Assembly: GCF_000620785.1 (NCBI RefSeq)
Contig: NZ_JIAI01000002.1
Coordinates: 1,122,177 to 1,186,176, forward strand
Origin: Actinospineispora acaciae DSM 45401
GTDB taxonomy: Bacteria; Actinomycetota; Actinomycetes; Mycobacteriales; Pseudonocardiaceae
Reading direction: 5' to 3'
Length of the DNA stretch: 64,000 bases
The translations under genes and the position numbers were made by a program. This document shows, in pieces, positions 1-8,109 of this stretch (its first letter is position 1; every line of letters begins with the position of its first letter). The notes beneath the pieces were generated by a model. The model had not been told where the DNA came from. It saw nothing but the letters and a program-made list of their open reading frames with translations, and ran no database searches.

Positions 1-2
1 AG

Positions 3-815
3 CACGACAGCGAGTTCGTCCATGCCCGCCTCGCCGAGGTCCGGCGGCTGCTCGACGACGGGTCGCTGGCCGGCGCGGCGGTCGAGGTCGACCGGGTGGA
101 CTCCGTCGAGGGCTACCGCATCTGGTCGCGGACCTATGACGGCCCCAACGGCGCGTTCGCGTTCGACGAGCCGGTGGTCAAGGAGATCCTCGACGCGCTG
201 CCGGTCGGCGCCGTCCTGGACGCGGCGTGCGGCACCGGCCGGTTCACCTCGGCGCTGGCCGCGCGCGGACATCGGGTCGTCGGCGTGGACTCCTCGCCGG
301 AGATGCTCGCGCGCGCCCGTGACCGGGTGCCCGGCGCCGAGTTCCGCCTCGGCGACCTGACCCGGCTGCCGGTGGCGGACGGCGAGGTGGACCTGGTGGT
401 CTGCGCCCTGGCCCTGACCCACGTCCGCGAGCTGGAACCGGTGATCGCGGAGTTCGCCAGGGTGCTGCGCCCCGGCGGGCACCTGGTGATCTCCGACATG
501 CACCCCGAGCGGGTCGCGCGCGGCTCGATCCCCTCGGTGCGCGGCCCCGACGGGCGACCGGGGCGGCTGCCCGGCCACCGCCACCTGGTCGGCGACTACC
601 TGCGCGCCGCGCTGGCGGTGGGGCTGCGCCCGCGTCGCTGTGAGGAACCCCGGTTCCCGGCCGAGCCCCCGGCGGAGTCACCGAGCCCGACCACGGCGCC
701 CGGGCCGTGGGAGCTGTGGCCGTGGTCGCTGGCCGAGATGGTGCCCGAGGCGGCCCTGGCGGCCGACGCCGGCGAGCCCGTCACGATCATCTGGCACTTC
801 CAACGGGAGCCGTGA
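3..815 (+). CDS. Class I SAM-dependent methyltransferase, 5' end outside window
   Basis: The reading frame is open from the first bases of the window, so the gene starts upstream; an in-frame GTG at 96 is possible but would discard a plausible N-terminal helix. The visible 270 residues hold a Rossmann methyltransferase core: motif I VLDAACGTGRFTSALAARG for SAM binding, the acidic-loop segment GVDSSPEML, and a later LRPGGHLVISDMHPE strand. This is the UbiE/Methyltransf_11 type. The family transfers methyl groups to small molecules or lipids, and the substrate cannot be read from the sequence. It is a soluble cytoplasmic protein. It is followed 89 bases later by a small secreted-peptide gene on the same strand. 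Confidence 0.85.
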   Translation, partial: HDSEFVHARLAEVRRLLDDGSLAGAAVEVDRVDSVEGYRIWSRTYDGPNGAFAFDEPVVKEILDALPVGAVLDAACGTGRFTSALAARGHRVVGVDSSPEMLARARDRVPGAEFRLGDLTRLPVADGEVDLVVCALALTHVRELEPVIAEFARVLRPGGHLVISDMHPERVARGSIPSVRGPDGRPGRLPGHRHLVGDYLRAALAVGLRPRRCEEPRFPAEPPAESPSPTTAPGPWELWPWSLAEMVPEAALAADAGEPVTIIWHFQREP

Positions 816-904
816 TCACTCACAAGTGAGGCTGATGTTTGTTTCGTTACTCATGTGACAGGGGTAGAGGGTTTGGGGACACGCATTCCGAACCGGGAGA
901 AACC

Positions 905-1063
905 ATGATCACGAAGACCCGTACCGTCACACAGCGGCTCGCGGCCGCCCTCGCGGCGGTCGCCGCGACCATGCTTCTCGTCGCCACCGGCATGACCACC
1001 CTGAGTCAGGACGCGGCGCCGCCGAACAAGGAATGCCCGATCGGCAACTGCTCACCCATCTGA
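905..1063 (+). CDS. Small secreted or membrane-anchored peptide (52 aa)
   Basis: I do not recognise this gene. The start ATG at 905 follows a GGGAGAA ribosome site. The product has a basic N-terminus (ITKTRTVTQR), a long hydrophobic stretch (LAAALAAVAATMLLVATGM) that looks like a signal peptide or anchor, and a short polar C-terminus containing CPIGNC, two cysteines four residues apart that could form a small disulfide loop. The upstream gap of about 90 bases has room for a promoter. It converges with the DUF998 gene, whose last 12 bases it overlaps. No modification enzyme is encoded next to it, so a RiPP role is not supported. Coding status rests on the good ribosome site and the signal-like sequence. 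Confidence 0.55.
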   Translation: MITKTRTVTQRLAAALAAVAATMLLVATGMTTLSQDAAPPNKECPIGNCSPI

Positions 1064-1750
1064 CCGTGCCTCGCGCAGTGCCCACCAGCCCAGCGCGAGC
1101 ACCACCAGCACCTCGGAGAGGCCGAGGACGCGCTCCATGGCGCCGAGCGGGAACACCCGCCACCATGACACGCCGGTCGTGACGCTCAGCGCGATCGCGT
1201 ACACCAGCGGCGAGAAGCAGGCCAGCGCCACCAGCGCCGCGCCCCGGGTCAGGGCGGACGGGGCGCGCCAGCGCGCCTCCCGCGCGCCCACGCCGGCGAC
1301 CACCAGCGCGCCGATCGGCAGGCTCAGGAAGGCGACCAGGCTGGCCACCCGGTGAATGGACCCGCCGACGCTCGGCCCGACCTGCCAGTTGTGCTTCTCG
1401 AAGATCACCAAAACCACCAGGCTGACCGCCCACAGCGCCAGCAACCACGAACCCACCCCGCGCGCCCGCACCACCCCCGCCCGCGCCAGCCCGAGCAGCA
1501 CGGCTGCCGAACCGGCCGCGAGGGCGAGCACCGCGAGGTCGAACAGCCAGCCGTTGGAGCCCAGCGCGTACTCGGAGATCGTCCGGGTCATCGGGCTGAT
1601 CCGGTCCGTCGGCGGCAGCACGTGCAGCATCCCGATCAGCAGCACGGACAGCCCGGTCATGCCGAGCCCGGCGGCCGCGAGCCCCGCACCGCCCGGAGCG
1701 GCTGGGCGTGCGGTCGTCGCGGGGGACGTCTGCGCCGGTAGAAGGCTCAC
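1052..1750 (-). CDS. DUF998 family integral membrane protein
   Basis: The 232-residue product has about six hydrophobic segments and the DUF998 landmark DRISPMTRTISEYALG after the first helix, followed by a central EKHNWQ loop and GSIHRVASL before the later helices. The GTG at 1750 is chosen because AGGAG lies 7 bases upstream; the frame stays open to 1801 without a better site. DUF998 proteins are multipass membrane proteins of unknown biochemical function. It is divergent from the acyl-CoA dehydrogenase pair, and a 9-bp inverted repeat lies between them. Confidence 0.75.
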   Translation of the reverse strand: MSLLPAQTSPATTARPAAPGGAGLAAAGLGMTGLSVLLIGMLHVLPPTDRISPMTRTISEYALGSNGWLFDLAVLALAAGSAAVLLGLARAGVVRARGVGSWLLALWAVSLVVLVIFEKHNWQVGPSVGGSIHRVASLVAFLSLPIGALVVAGVGAREARWRAPSALTRGAALVALACFSPLVYAIALSVTTGVSWWRVFPLGAMERVLGLSEVLVVLALGWWALREARSDG

Positions 1751-1786
1751 GGGCGTGCTCCTGGGTCGTTGACGGTCTTCCTCGCT

Positions 1787-1822
1787 GCAACGCCGCAACA
1801 CATGTGACAGTTCCGGCGTTGC
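1787..1822. promoter_or_regulatory. Inverted repeat between divergent genes
   Basis: GCAACGCCG at 1787-1795 is exactly mirrored by CGGCGTTGC at 1814-1822 with an 18-base spacer, in the 108-base gap between the DUF998 gene and the acyl-CoA dehydrogenase genes. Its place suggests an operator for one or both directions; no adjacent regulator gene is present. Confidence 0.4.
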
Positions 1823-1858
1823 CAGGCACGCTCCGGGGCCTCATGCGAGGATCGGGCC

Positions 1859-3040
1859 GTGAGTACCGCCGAGCTGGACCTCGTTCCACCCGCCGTCGAA
1901 CTGCCCCCCGAGGCCGAGGAGCTGCGCGCGGAGGTCAGGGAGTTCCTGGCCAAGGAGCGCGCCGACGGACGCTTCACGCCGCGCTGTGACGTCTGGCTGT
2001 CCGGCTGGGACGAGCGGTTCAGCCGGGAGCTGGGCGCGCGCGGCTGGCTGGGGATGACGCTGCCCACCGAGTACGGCGGGCACGCGCGCGGCACCCTGGA
2101 CCGCTACGTGGTCACCGAGGAGCTGCTCGCCGCCGGCGCGCCGGTGGCCGCGCACTGGATCGCGGACCGGCAGATCGGGCCGTCCCTGCTGCGGTTCGGC
2201 ACCGAGGCGCAGAAGCGGCGCTACCTGCCCCGGATCGCGGCCGGCGAGTGCTACTTCGGCATCGGCATGAGCGAGCCGGACTCCGGTTCCGACCTGGCCT
2301 CGGTCCGCACCAAGGCCACCCGGGTGGACGGCGGCTGGCGGCTGGACGGCACCAAGGTGTGGACCTCCGGCGCGCACCACGCGCACGCGTTCTTCGCGCT
2401 GGCCCGCAGCGCGCCGGTGGAGAACGGCAACCGGCACTCCGGGCTGAGCCAGTTCATCGTGGAGCTGGACTCGCCGGGGGTGGAGATCCGGCCCATCAAG
2501 CTGCTCACCGGCGCGCACCACTTCAACGAGGTGGTGCTGGACGGGGTCGTGGTGCCGGACGAGCTGGTGCTTGGCGAGATCGGCGCCGGCTGGCACCAGG
2601 TGACGTCCGAGCTGGGCTTCGAGCGCAGCGGGCCGGAGCGGTTCCTGTCCACGTTCCCGCTGTTGGTTGCGCTGGTGGGGGAGCTGTCCTCGGCGTCCCG
2701 GCGCGACGGCCTCGGCGAGGCCGGGCTGCGTGAGCTGGGCGCGCTGGTCGCGCGGGTGTGGACGCTGCGGCGGCTGTCGCTGGGGATCGCGGCGCTGCTG
2801 AGCTCGGGGGTTCCGGCGGACGTGCCGGCGGCGCTGGTCAAGGACCTGGGCACCCGATACGAGAACGAGGTGATCGAGGCGGCCCGGCTGCTGGTGGACA
2901 TCCCGCCCGATCCCGGCGCCGAGGGCGGGTTCGCCCGGCTGCTTGCCGACGCGGTGCTGCACGCGCCCGGGTTCACCCTGCGCGGCGGCACCAACGAGAT
3001 CCTGCGCGGAGTGGTGGCGAGGGGGTTGGGGCTGCGATGA
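1859..3040 (+). CDS. Acyl-CoA dehydrogenase, catalytic-type subunit
   Basis: The 393-residue product is normal length for the ACAD family. The N-terminal helical domain carries GWLGMTLPTEYGGHARG. The middle beta domain has the flavin-contacting GIGMSEPDSGSDLASVRTKA and KVWTSGAHHAH, and the C-terminal helical domain ends in FTLRGGTNEILRGVVAR, the usual dimer/FAD motif. It oxidises an acyl-CoA to the enoyl-CoA with FAD. The start is GTG 1859. The next gene begins at its stop (ATGA at 3037), and the pair resembles the heteromeric FadE arrangements used for steroid and branched side chains in actinobacteria, which is an inference. The substrate is unknown. Confidence 0.88.
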   Translation: MSTAELDLVPPAVELPPEAEELRAEVREFLAKERADGRFTPRCDVWLSGWDERFSRELGARGWLGMTLPTEYGGHARGTLDRYVVTEELLAAGAPVAAHWIADRQIGPSLLRFGTEAQKRRYLPRIAAGECYFGIGMSEPDSGSDLASVRTKATRVDGGWRLDGTKVWTSGAHHAHAFFALARSAPVENGNRHSGLSQFIVELDSPGVEIRPIKLLTGAHHFNEVVLDGVVVPDELVLGEIGAGWHQVTSELGFERSGPERFLSTFPLLVALVGELSSASRRDGLGEAGLRELGALVARVWTLRRLSLGIAALLSSGVPADVPAALVKDLGTRYENEVIEAARLLVDIPPDPGAEGGFARLLADAVLHAPGFTLRGGTNEILRGVVARGLGLR

Positions 3041-4074
3041 GCACCCACACCGACGAGCTCACGTCGATGGTGCGGTCGGTGTTCGCCGACCATCCCGCCG
3101 AGGTGGCCGACGGGCTGCCCGAGGCGCTGTGGGCGACGCTGACCGAGTTGGGACTGGTGCAGCTCAGCCTCCCGGAGCAGGCCGGCGGCAGCGGCGGGAC
3201 CCTGGCCGACTCGGCCGCGCTGCTGCTGGTCGCGGGCGAGGCGGCGGCGCCGGTGCCGCTGGCCGAGACCGAGCTGGCCGGCTGGCTGCTGCACGCCGCC
3301 GGGCTGCCGGTGCCGGCCGGGGTGCTGGCGGTGGCGTCCGGCGATCTCACAGTGCGTTCCCAGCCGGGCGGCGGGGTCGCGGTGTCCGGCCGGCTGGCCC
3401 GGGTGGGGTGGGCGCGGCATGCGGCCAGGGTCGCGGTGCTGGCCGGCGACCTCGTGCTGTCGGTGGACCCCCGCGCGCCCGGCGTCGAGCTGGTCGAGGG
3501 CGCCAACCTGGCCGGCGAGCCGCGCGACGAGCTCCGGCTGGACGTCACGGTGGCCGCTGAGGACCTGGCGCCCGCCCCGGACGGCGCCGGCGAGCTGCTC
3601 GCCCGGCGGGCGGCGCTGGCGCGGGCGTTGCTGCTGGCCGGCGCGGCGCAGCGGGCGCTGGCCGGTTCGGTGCGCTACGCCGGCGAGCGCATCCAGTTCG
3701 GCCGGCCGATCGCCAAGTTCCAGGCCGTGCAGCAGCAGCTCGCGCTGGCGGCCGGCGAGGTCGCGGCGGCGCGGGCGGCGGCGGAGGCGGCGGCCGGGAT
3801 CGCGGACGGTGGCTTCGGCACGGACGACGCCGAGCTCGCCATCGCGGTGGCCAAGGCGCGCACCAGCGAGGCGGCCGGCGCGGTGGCCCGGATCGCGCAC
3901 CAGGTGCACGGCGCCATCGGCTTCACCCTGGAGCACGACCTGCGGCTGGCCACCACCCGGCTGTGGGCCTGGCGCGAGGAGGACGGCAGCGACGCGCACT
4001 GGAACGCGGTCGTGGGACGCCGAACGCTGGACGCGGGCGCGGACGGCCTGTGGCCGATGCTTACTCGCGCCTAG
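3037..4074 (+). CDS. Acyl-CoA dehydrogenase-like partner subunit
   Basis: The 345-residue product is shorter and more divergent than its neighbour. It keeps the ACAD fold: LGLVQLSLPEQAGGSGG near residue 35, the helical YAGERIQFGRPIAKFQAVQQQ, and HQVHGAIGFTLEHDLRL near residue 290. The middle beta domain lacks the clear SEP.SGSD flavin motif, as in the FadE subunits that contribute structure or substrate binding in heteromeric enzymes. The ATG at 3037 overlaps the upstream stop, so translation is probably coupled. The stop codon shares CTAG with the converging lipase gene. Confidence 0.85.
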   Translation: MSTHTDELTSMVRSVFADHPAEVADGLPEALWATLTELGLVQLSLPEQAGGSGGTLADSAALLLVAGEAAAPVPLAETELAGWLLHAAGLPVPAGVLAVASGDLTVRSQPGGGVAVSGRLARVGWARHAARVAVLAGDLVLSVDPRAPGVELVEGANLAGEPRDELRLDVTVAAEDLAPAPDGAGELLARRAALARALLLAGAAQRALAGSVRYAGERIQFGRPIAKFQAVQQQLALAAGEVAAARAAAEAAAGIADGGFGTDDAELAIAVAKARTSEAAGAVARIAHQVHGAIGFTLEHDLRLATTRLWAWREEDGSDAHWNAVVGRRTLDAGADGLWPMLTRA

Positions 4075-5036
4075 TCTCGGCCGGAGCGCTGCGCGCTCGT
4101 CGCGAAGCAGTCCACCGGCCGTCGGTCGGAGGGGTCCAGCGCGTTGAGGATGTGCTGAGCGGTGACCGGGTCGACGGCCACCGCGGCGTGCTCGGCCAGG
4201 TCGTTCGGGCAGCGGTCCTGCAGCACGATGTTGGTGGCGTTCTTCGCGCGCAGGTAGCCGCTGGTGTACGGCACGACCAGCTCGTCGTACCTCGTCATGA
4301 TCATCGTGTAGGTCACGCCGGGCACGGCGGGGCCGCCGCCGGAGCTCATCTTCGCCAGGAACTCCGAGCCGTGCAGGAACTGGCGGCAGGAGCCGCAGAC
4401 GGGCGCGAACCCGGCGTCGGCGACCGGGCCGAGGCCCAGGCCGGTCGCGGTGTTGTTGACCAGCGCCAGGCCGGCGGTCTGGGTGCCGTCCCAGAGCGGG
4501 GTCATCCCGACGTAGCGGTCGACGAACCTCTTGCCGCCGAGGAACTTGACGTAGTAGTTGGGCATCAGGCTGCCCTCGGAGTGGCCGACGATGTCGACCT
4601 TCTCCGCCCCGGTGGCGCGGCGGACCCGGTCCACGAACCCGGACAGCTCGCGTGCGCTGTCCTCCATCGGCCGCAGCCCGCCCACCTGGTCCAGCGGCGG
4701 CGGCGCCAGCGGGTTGCGGCCGTAGGTCAGGGAGAACACGCAGTAGCCCTCGTTGGCCAGCAGCGGCGCGATGGTCTGCCAGTTCTCCGTCTGGTTGGCG
4801 CTCAGCCCGTGCACCAGCACGACCGGGTTGGGGTGCGCCCGGCCCGGCTTGCAGTCCCAGTCGTTCGAGCCCGGCGGCGAGACGTCGACGTGCCCGCCCT
4901 GGCCGGCGCTCCTGGCCGCCGGTCCGTACGGCACCGGGTAGTGCGGCTTCTCGGCGGCGAACGCGCGCGCCGCGCCCGGCCAGGCGACAAGCGCGGCCAG
5001 CGCCAACGCAACCACTACCCAACGCCGCCCGATCAT
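4071..5036 (-). CDS. Secreted lipase / alpha-beta hydrolase
   Basis: The 321-residue product starts with a clear signal peptide (IGRRWVVVALALAALVAWPGAARAFAA). The mature part holds the oxyanion strand NPVVLVHGLSANQTENW and the nucleophile elbow VDIVGHSEGSLMP, with Ser in GHSEG. Candidate acid and base are in MTRYDELVVPY and AEHAAVAVDP. Cysteine pairs (CGSC, and C in DRCPND) suggest extracellular disulfides. The layout matches the lipase class 2 / EstA family that hydrolyses acyl esters outside the cell. Its stop shares the four bases CTAG with the dehydrogenase coming from the left. It is divergent from the SGNH hydrolase cluster. Confidence 0.85.
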   Translation of the reverse strand: MIGRRWVVVALALAALVAWPGAARAFAAEKPHYPVPYGPAARSAGQGGHVDVSPPGSNDWDCKPGRAHPNPVVLVHGLSANQTENWQTIAPLLANEGYCVFSLTYGRNPLAPPPLDQVGGLRPMEDSARELSGFVDRVRRATGAEKVDIVGHSEGSLMPNYYVKFLGGKRFVDRYVGMTPLWDGTQTAGLALVNNTATGLGLGPVADAGFAPVCGSCRQFLHGSEFLAKMSSGGGPAVPGVTYTMIMTRYDELVVPYTSGYLRAKNATNIVLQDRCPNDLAEHAAVAVDPVTAQHILNALDPSDRRPVDCFATSAQRSGRD

Positions 5037-5186
5037 GATGACGTCCCCTCAGCCGCGCCGCTGGCGAACCCGCCCTGACACCGGAGAACGAGGCGTTCAC
5101 CCGAACGATGCGCGGAGATCTTCCGAATCACCCGGTTCGGGACCTACCGTCGGGTGACCTGCTTCCACCGCGCGAAGGGACGGGGC

Positions 5187-6038
5187 ATGCGGCGTGCCTG
5201 GCTCGCGTGGCTGGTTGCCGCGGTCCTGGCGTGCGTGCCCTCGGTGGCACTCGCCGAGCCCGGCGCGGTGTCGGAGTACGTGGCGCTCGGCGACTCCTAC
5301 ACGGCCGGTTCGTTCATCCCGGAGCAGCGCGGCACCCCGCCCGGCTGCGAGCGGTCCGACCGCAACTACCCGACGCTGCTGCGGGCGGCGCTGCGCGCGC
5401 CGGTGTTCCGGGACGTGAGCTGCGGCGGCGCGACCACCGGCCACCTCACCACCGCCCAGTGGGCCAAGGGCGGCGCCAACCCGCCCCAGCTCGACGCCGT
5501 CACCGGGCGAACCGACCTGGTCACGATCGGCATCGGCGCCAACGACATCGGGTTCGCCGAGATCGTCACCACCTGCACCCGGCTCTCGCCGTCCGCCCCG
5601 CGCGGCGCCGCCTGTCGCGACCACTACACAAGCGGCGGGCGCGACCGGCTGGCCGACCGGATCGGCGCCGCCGCGCCCCGGGTGGCCGAGGCGCTGCGCC
5701 AGGTGCGGGCCCGCGCGCCGCACGCGAAGGTGATCGTCGTGGGCTATCCGACGATCCTTCCGGTCACGGGTCACGGCTGCCCGCCGGTGAGCGCGGGCGA
5801 CGCGGACTACCTGGGGCGGACCTTCCAGGCGCTGAACGACATGATCGCGGCCCAGGCCGGCCGGGTGGGCGTGCGCTACCTGGACCTGGCCGGCGCCACC
5901 GTCGGGCACGACGTGTGCCAGCCGGTCGGGGTGAAGTGGGTGGAGGGCGCGCGGGCCACCTCCCCGGCGGCGCCGTGGCACCCCAACGAGCTCGGCATGC
6001 GCCACGCCGCCGCCCTCCTGCTCGGACAGATCAGGTGA
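5187..6038 (+). CDS. Secreted SGNH/GDSL hydrolase (copy 1)
   Basis: The ATG at 5187 follows GAAGGGA and is followed by a signal peptide (RRAWLAWLVAAVLACVPSVALA). The mature enzyme carries all four SGNH blocks: block I YVALGDSYTAG with the catalytic Ser, block II Gly in DVSCGGATTGHL, block III GIGANDIGF with the oxyanion Asn, and block V HPNELGMRHAA with the catalytic His. Six cysteines suggest disulfides. It belongs with Streptomyces-type secreted lipases/esterases. It is the first of three tandem homologues (5187-8109) and lacks the proline-rich spacer of the second. Substrate unknown. Confidence 0.9.
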   Translation: MRRAWLAWLVAAVLACVPSVALAEPGAVSEYVALGDSYTAGSFIPEQRGTPPGCERSDRNYPTLLRAALRAPVFRDVSCGGATTGHLTTAQWAKGGANPPQLDAVTGRTDLVTIGIGANDIGFAEIVTTCTRLSPSAPRGAACRDHYTSGGRDRLADRIGAAAPRVAEALRQVRARAPHAKVIVVGYPTILPVTGHGCPPVSAGDADYLGRTFQALNDMIAAQAGRVGVRYLDLAGATVGHDVCQPVGVKWVEGARATSPAAPWHPNELGMRHAAALLLGQIR

Positions 6039-6066
6039 TCGTGGCCGCCGGTGCGCGCGTCGATCC

Positions 6067-6103
6067 GTGACACCGGCGCGACCACGGCTACGCTCCGCGT
6101 CAC
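6067..6103 (+). promoter_or_regulatory. Candidate promoter of SGNH copy 2
   Basis: GTGACA at 6067-6072 is followed after 16 bases by TACGCT at 6089-6094, within GCTACGCTCCGCGTCAC (6087-6103). The last element recurs at 7171 and 13437, each time upstream of a gene start. I read it as a -10 region plus initially transcribed sequence. Confidence 0.45.
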
Positions 6104-6141
6104 TTGTTGATCGTTATCGTTGATCGCGGAAGGAGCGGGCC

Positions 6142-7149
6142 ATGCGGTCCCTGGGGGTCCGGCGCGTGGCCGGCGCGGTGGTCGCTGCCACGGTGTGCCT
6201 GGGGTTCGCGCTGCTGCTGCCCGGGGTGAGCGCGGCCAGCCCCGGTGCGGACGGCTCCGGCCACGGTTCACCGAGCCCCGGACCGAGTCCAAGTCCAGGC
6301 CCAAGTCCAGGCCCAAGTCCGAGTCCAGGCCCTGGACCCGGTCCAAGCACCGGCGAGTACGTCGCGCTCGGCGACTCGTACACCGCGGGTCCGCGCATCC
6401 CGGAGCAGAACGGCCAGCCGCCGGGATGCCAGCGCTCGGACCACAACTACCCGTCGCTGGTGCAGGCCGAGCTGCGCTCGCCGTCGTTCCGCGATGTCAG
6501 CTGCACCGGCGCGAAGACCACCGAGATGAGGTGGTCGCAGCTCACCCGCGACGGCGTCAACCCCGCCCAGCTCGACGCGCTGAGCCAGAACACCACGCTG
6601 GTCACCATCGGCGTCGGCGGCAACGACATCGACTTCGTGGAGATCGTCACCACCTGCTCGATCAAGTCGCAGCGGGACCCGAACGGCGCCCCCTGCCGGG
6701 ACTTCTACACCCAGGGCGGCCACGACCAGCTCGCCGAGCGGATCACCAGGACGGCGCCGAAGGTGGGCGAGGTGCTCGGCGAGATCCGCCGGCGGGCGCC
6801 TAACGCGCGGGTGCTGCTGGTCGGGTACCCGACGATCCTGCCCGACTCCGGCCCGGGCTGTTACCCGGTGGTGCCGTTCACCCCCGGTGACGTGGAGTAC
6901 CTGCGGCAGACCACCGCGGCGCTGAACGCGATGCTGGTCGACCAGGCCAGGCGGGCCGGCGTCGAGTTCGTCGACACCTACGCCTCCAGCGTCGGCCACG
7001 ACATCTGCCAGGACACCGGCGTGAGGTGGGTCGAGCACCTGGTGCCGACCTCGCCGGCCGCGCCCATGCACCCGAACGCACTGGGCATGCGCAACAGCGC
7101 GAACCAGGTGCTGGCCGCCCTGCACGTCACCGTCCTGGCCGGGCGGTGA
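6142..7149 (+). CDS. Secreted SGNH/GDSL hydrolase with Pro-Ser linker (copy 2)
   Basis: The 335-residue product has a signal peptide (SLGVRRVAGAVVAATVCLGFALL), then a low-complexity Ser-Pro-Gly spacer of about 35 residues, then the catalytic domain. The SGNH blocks are YVALGDSYTAG (Ser), DVSCTGAKT, GVGGNDIDF (Asn) and HPNALGMRNSA (His). The spacer is built of repeated SPGP units and probably extends the domain through the wall. GGAAGGAGC precedes the ATG at 6142. It shares a 60-base identical stretch with copy 3, so the two are a recent duplication or are being kept alike by gene conversion. Confidence 0.9.
   Translation: MRSLGVRRVAGAVVAATVCLGFALLLPGVSAASPGADGSGHGSPSPGPSPSPGPSPGPSPSPGPGPGPSTGEYVALGDSYTAGPRIPEQNGQPPGCQRSDHNYPSLVQAELRSPSFRDVSCTGAKTTEMRWSQLTRDGVNPAQLDALSQNTTLVTIGVGGNDIDFVEIVTTCSIKSQRDPNGAPCRDFYTQGGHDQLAERITRTAPKVGEVLGEIRRRAPNARVLLVGYPTILPDSGPGCYPVVPFTPGDVEYLRQTTAALNAMLVDQARRAGVEFVDTYASSVGHDICQDTGVRWVEHLVPTSPAAPMHPNALGMRNSANQVLAALHVTVLAGR
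6283..6345 (+). repeat. Low-complexity Ser-Pro-Gly coding repeat
   Basis: Short tandem units of the type CCAAGTCCAGGC code for the SPGP linker of SGNH copy 2. They are coding microrepeats, not spacers of an array; copies 1 and 3 of the hydrolase have no such segment. Confidence 0.7.
6952..7011 (+). repeat. 60-base exact direct repeat, first copy
   Basis: These 60 bases inside SGNH copy 2 (coding for RAGVEFVDTYASSVGHDICQ) are identical to 7918-7977 in copy 3, including silent positions. A second long match covers the GYPTILPDSG coding region of the same two genes. Confidence 0.8.
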
Positions 7150-7170
7150 CCGACGGTCGGTAGCACGGCC

Positions 7171-7187
7171 GCTACACTCCGCGCACC
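7171..7187 (+). promoter_or_regulatory. Candidate promoter element of SGNH copy 3
   Basis: GCTACACTCCGCGCACC lies 32 bases upstream of the ATG of SGNH copy 3 and matches the element before copy 2 at 15 of 17 bases. TACACT fits a -10 hexamer; no good -35 is visible at 16-18 bases. Confidence 0.4.
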
Positions 7188-7218
7188 GTCGTCGATCGTC
7201 ACGAGGGGGCACCGGTTG

Positions 7219-8109
7219 ATGAACGCACGGCGGGCCGCGTTCGTTGTCGCGGCGACCATCGGCCTGGCCCTGTCCGGCGCGGGCGTGAGCCATGCCGAGC
7301 CGGGCGGCGCCGGCACCGGCGAGTACGTGGCGCTCGGTGACTCCTACGTGGCGGGGCCGCTGATCCCGGCGCCGACCGGGCAGCCGGTCGGGTGCCTGCG
7401 CTCGGACCACAACTACCCGTCGCTGGTGCAGGCCGGGCTGCGCTCGCCGAGGTTCCGGGACGTGAGCTGCGGCGGGGCCACCACGAAGGACATGACGGCG
7501 CCGCAGCAGGTCACCGGCGGCGTCAACCCGCCGCAGCTGGACGCCCTGAGCGCGCGCACCACGCTGGTGACGCTGGGCATCGGCGGCAACGACATCGGCT
7601 TCGGCGACATCGTCACCGACTGCGGGACCAGGTCGCCGACCCAGCCGCTCGGCGCGGCCTGCCGCGACCACTACACCCAGGGCGGCCACGACCAGCTGGC
7701 CGAGCGGATCGCCAAGACCGCGCCCAAGGTCGCCGCCGTGCTCCAGGCCATCGACAAGCGGGCGCCGGGGGCGAAGGTGCTGCTGGTCGGGTACCCGACG
7801 ATCCTGCCCGACTCCGGGCCGGGCTGCTTCCCGGTGGTGCCGTTCAGCGCCGGCGACGTGGCGTACCTGCGGGCCACCGAGAAGTCGCTCAACGCGATGC
7901 TGGCCAGGCAGGCCGGCCGGGCCGGCGTCGAGTTCGTCGACACCTACGCCTCCAGCGTCGGCCACGACATCTGCCAGCTGCCCGGCACCAAGTGGGTGGA
8001 GGGCCTGGTGCCGACCTCGCCGGCCGCCCCGGTGCACCCGAACGCGCTGGGCATGCGCAACAGCGCGAACCGGGTGCTGTCCGCGCTGCACGCCTCCGCC
8101 GGCTCCTAG
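7219..8109 (+). CDS. Secreted SGNH/GDSL hydrolase (copy 3)
   Basis: The ATG at 7219 is preferred to the in-frame TTG just before it, with GAGGGGG as ribosome site. The 296-residue product has a signal peptide (RRAAFVVAATIGLALSGAGVSHA) and then YVALGDSYVAG (Ser), DVSCGGATTKD (Gly), GIGGNDIGF (Asn) and HPNALGMRNSA (His). It lacks the linker of copy 2 but is closest to it in sequence. The stop codon shares CTAG (8106-8109) with the converging flavoprotein gene. The enzyme probably acts on extracellular esters; substrate differences among the three copies cannot be predicted. Confidence 0.9.
   Translation: MNARRAAFVVAATIGLALSGAGVSHAEPGGAGTGEYVALGDSYVAGPLIPAPTGQPVGCLRSDHNYPSLVQAGLRSPRFRDVSCGGATTKDMTAPQQVTGGVNPPQLDALSARTTLVTLGIGGNDIGFGDIVTDCGTRSPTQPLGAACRDHYTQGGHDQLAERIAKTAPKVAAVLQAIDKRAPGAKVLLVGYPTILPDSGPGCFPVVPFSAGDVAYLRATEKSLNAMLARQAGRAGVEFVDTYASSVGHDICQLPGTKWVEGLVPTSPAAPVHPNALGMRNSANRVLSALHASAGS
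7918..7977 (+). repeat. 60-base exact direct repeat, second copy
   Basis: Identical to 6952-7011, about 966 bases apart. Recombination between the copies would delete or duplicate one hydrolase unit in frame. Confidence 0.8.

Noticed and set aside
905..1063. Lanthipeptide or other RiPP precursor
   Set aside because: No modifying enzyme, protease or exporter is encoded nearby; a plain secreted peptide is the simpler reading.
2251..5100. A 949-codon minus-strand frame over the dehydrogenase genes and the lipase
   Set aside because: It is the antisense or shifted image of three genes with strong family motifs; composition is Arg/Gly/Pro repeats.
6283..6345. Possible CRISPR-like or minisatellite array
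   Set aside because: The units are short codon repeats within one frame with no spacers; they encode a Ser-Pro-Gly linker.
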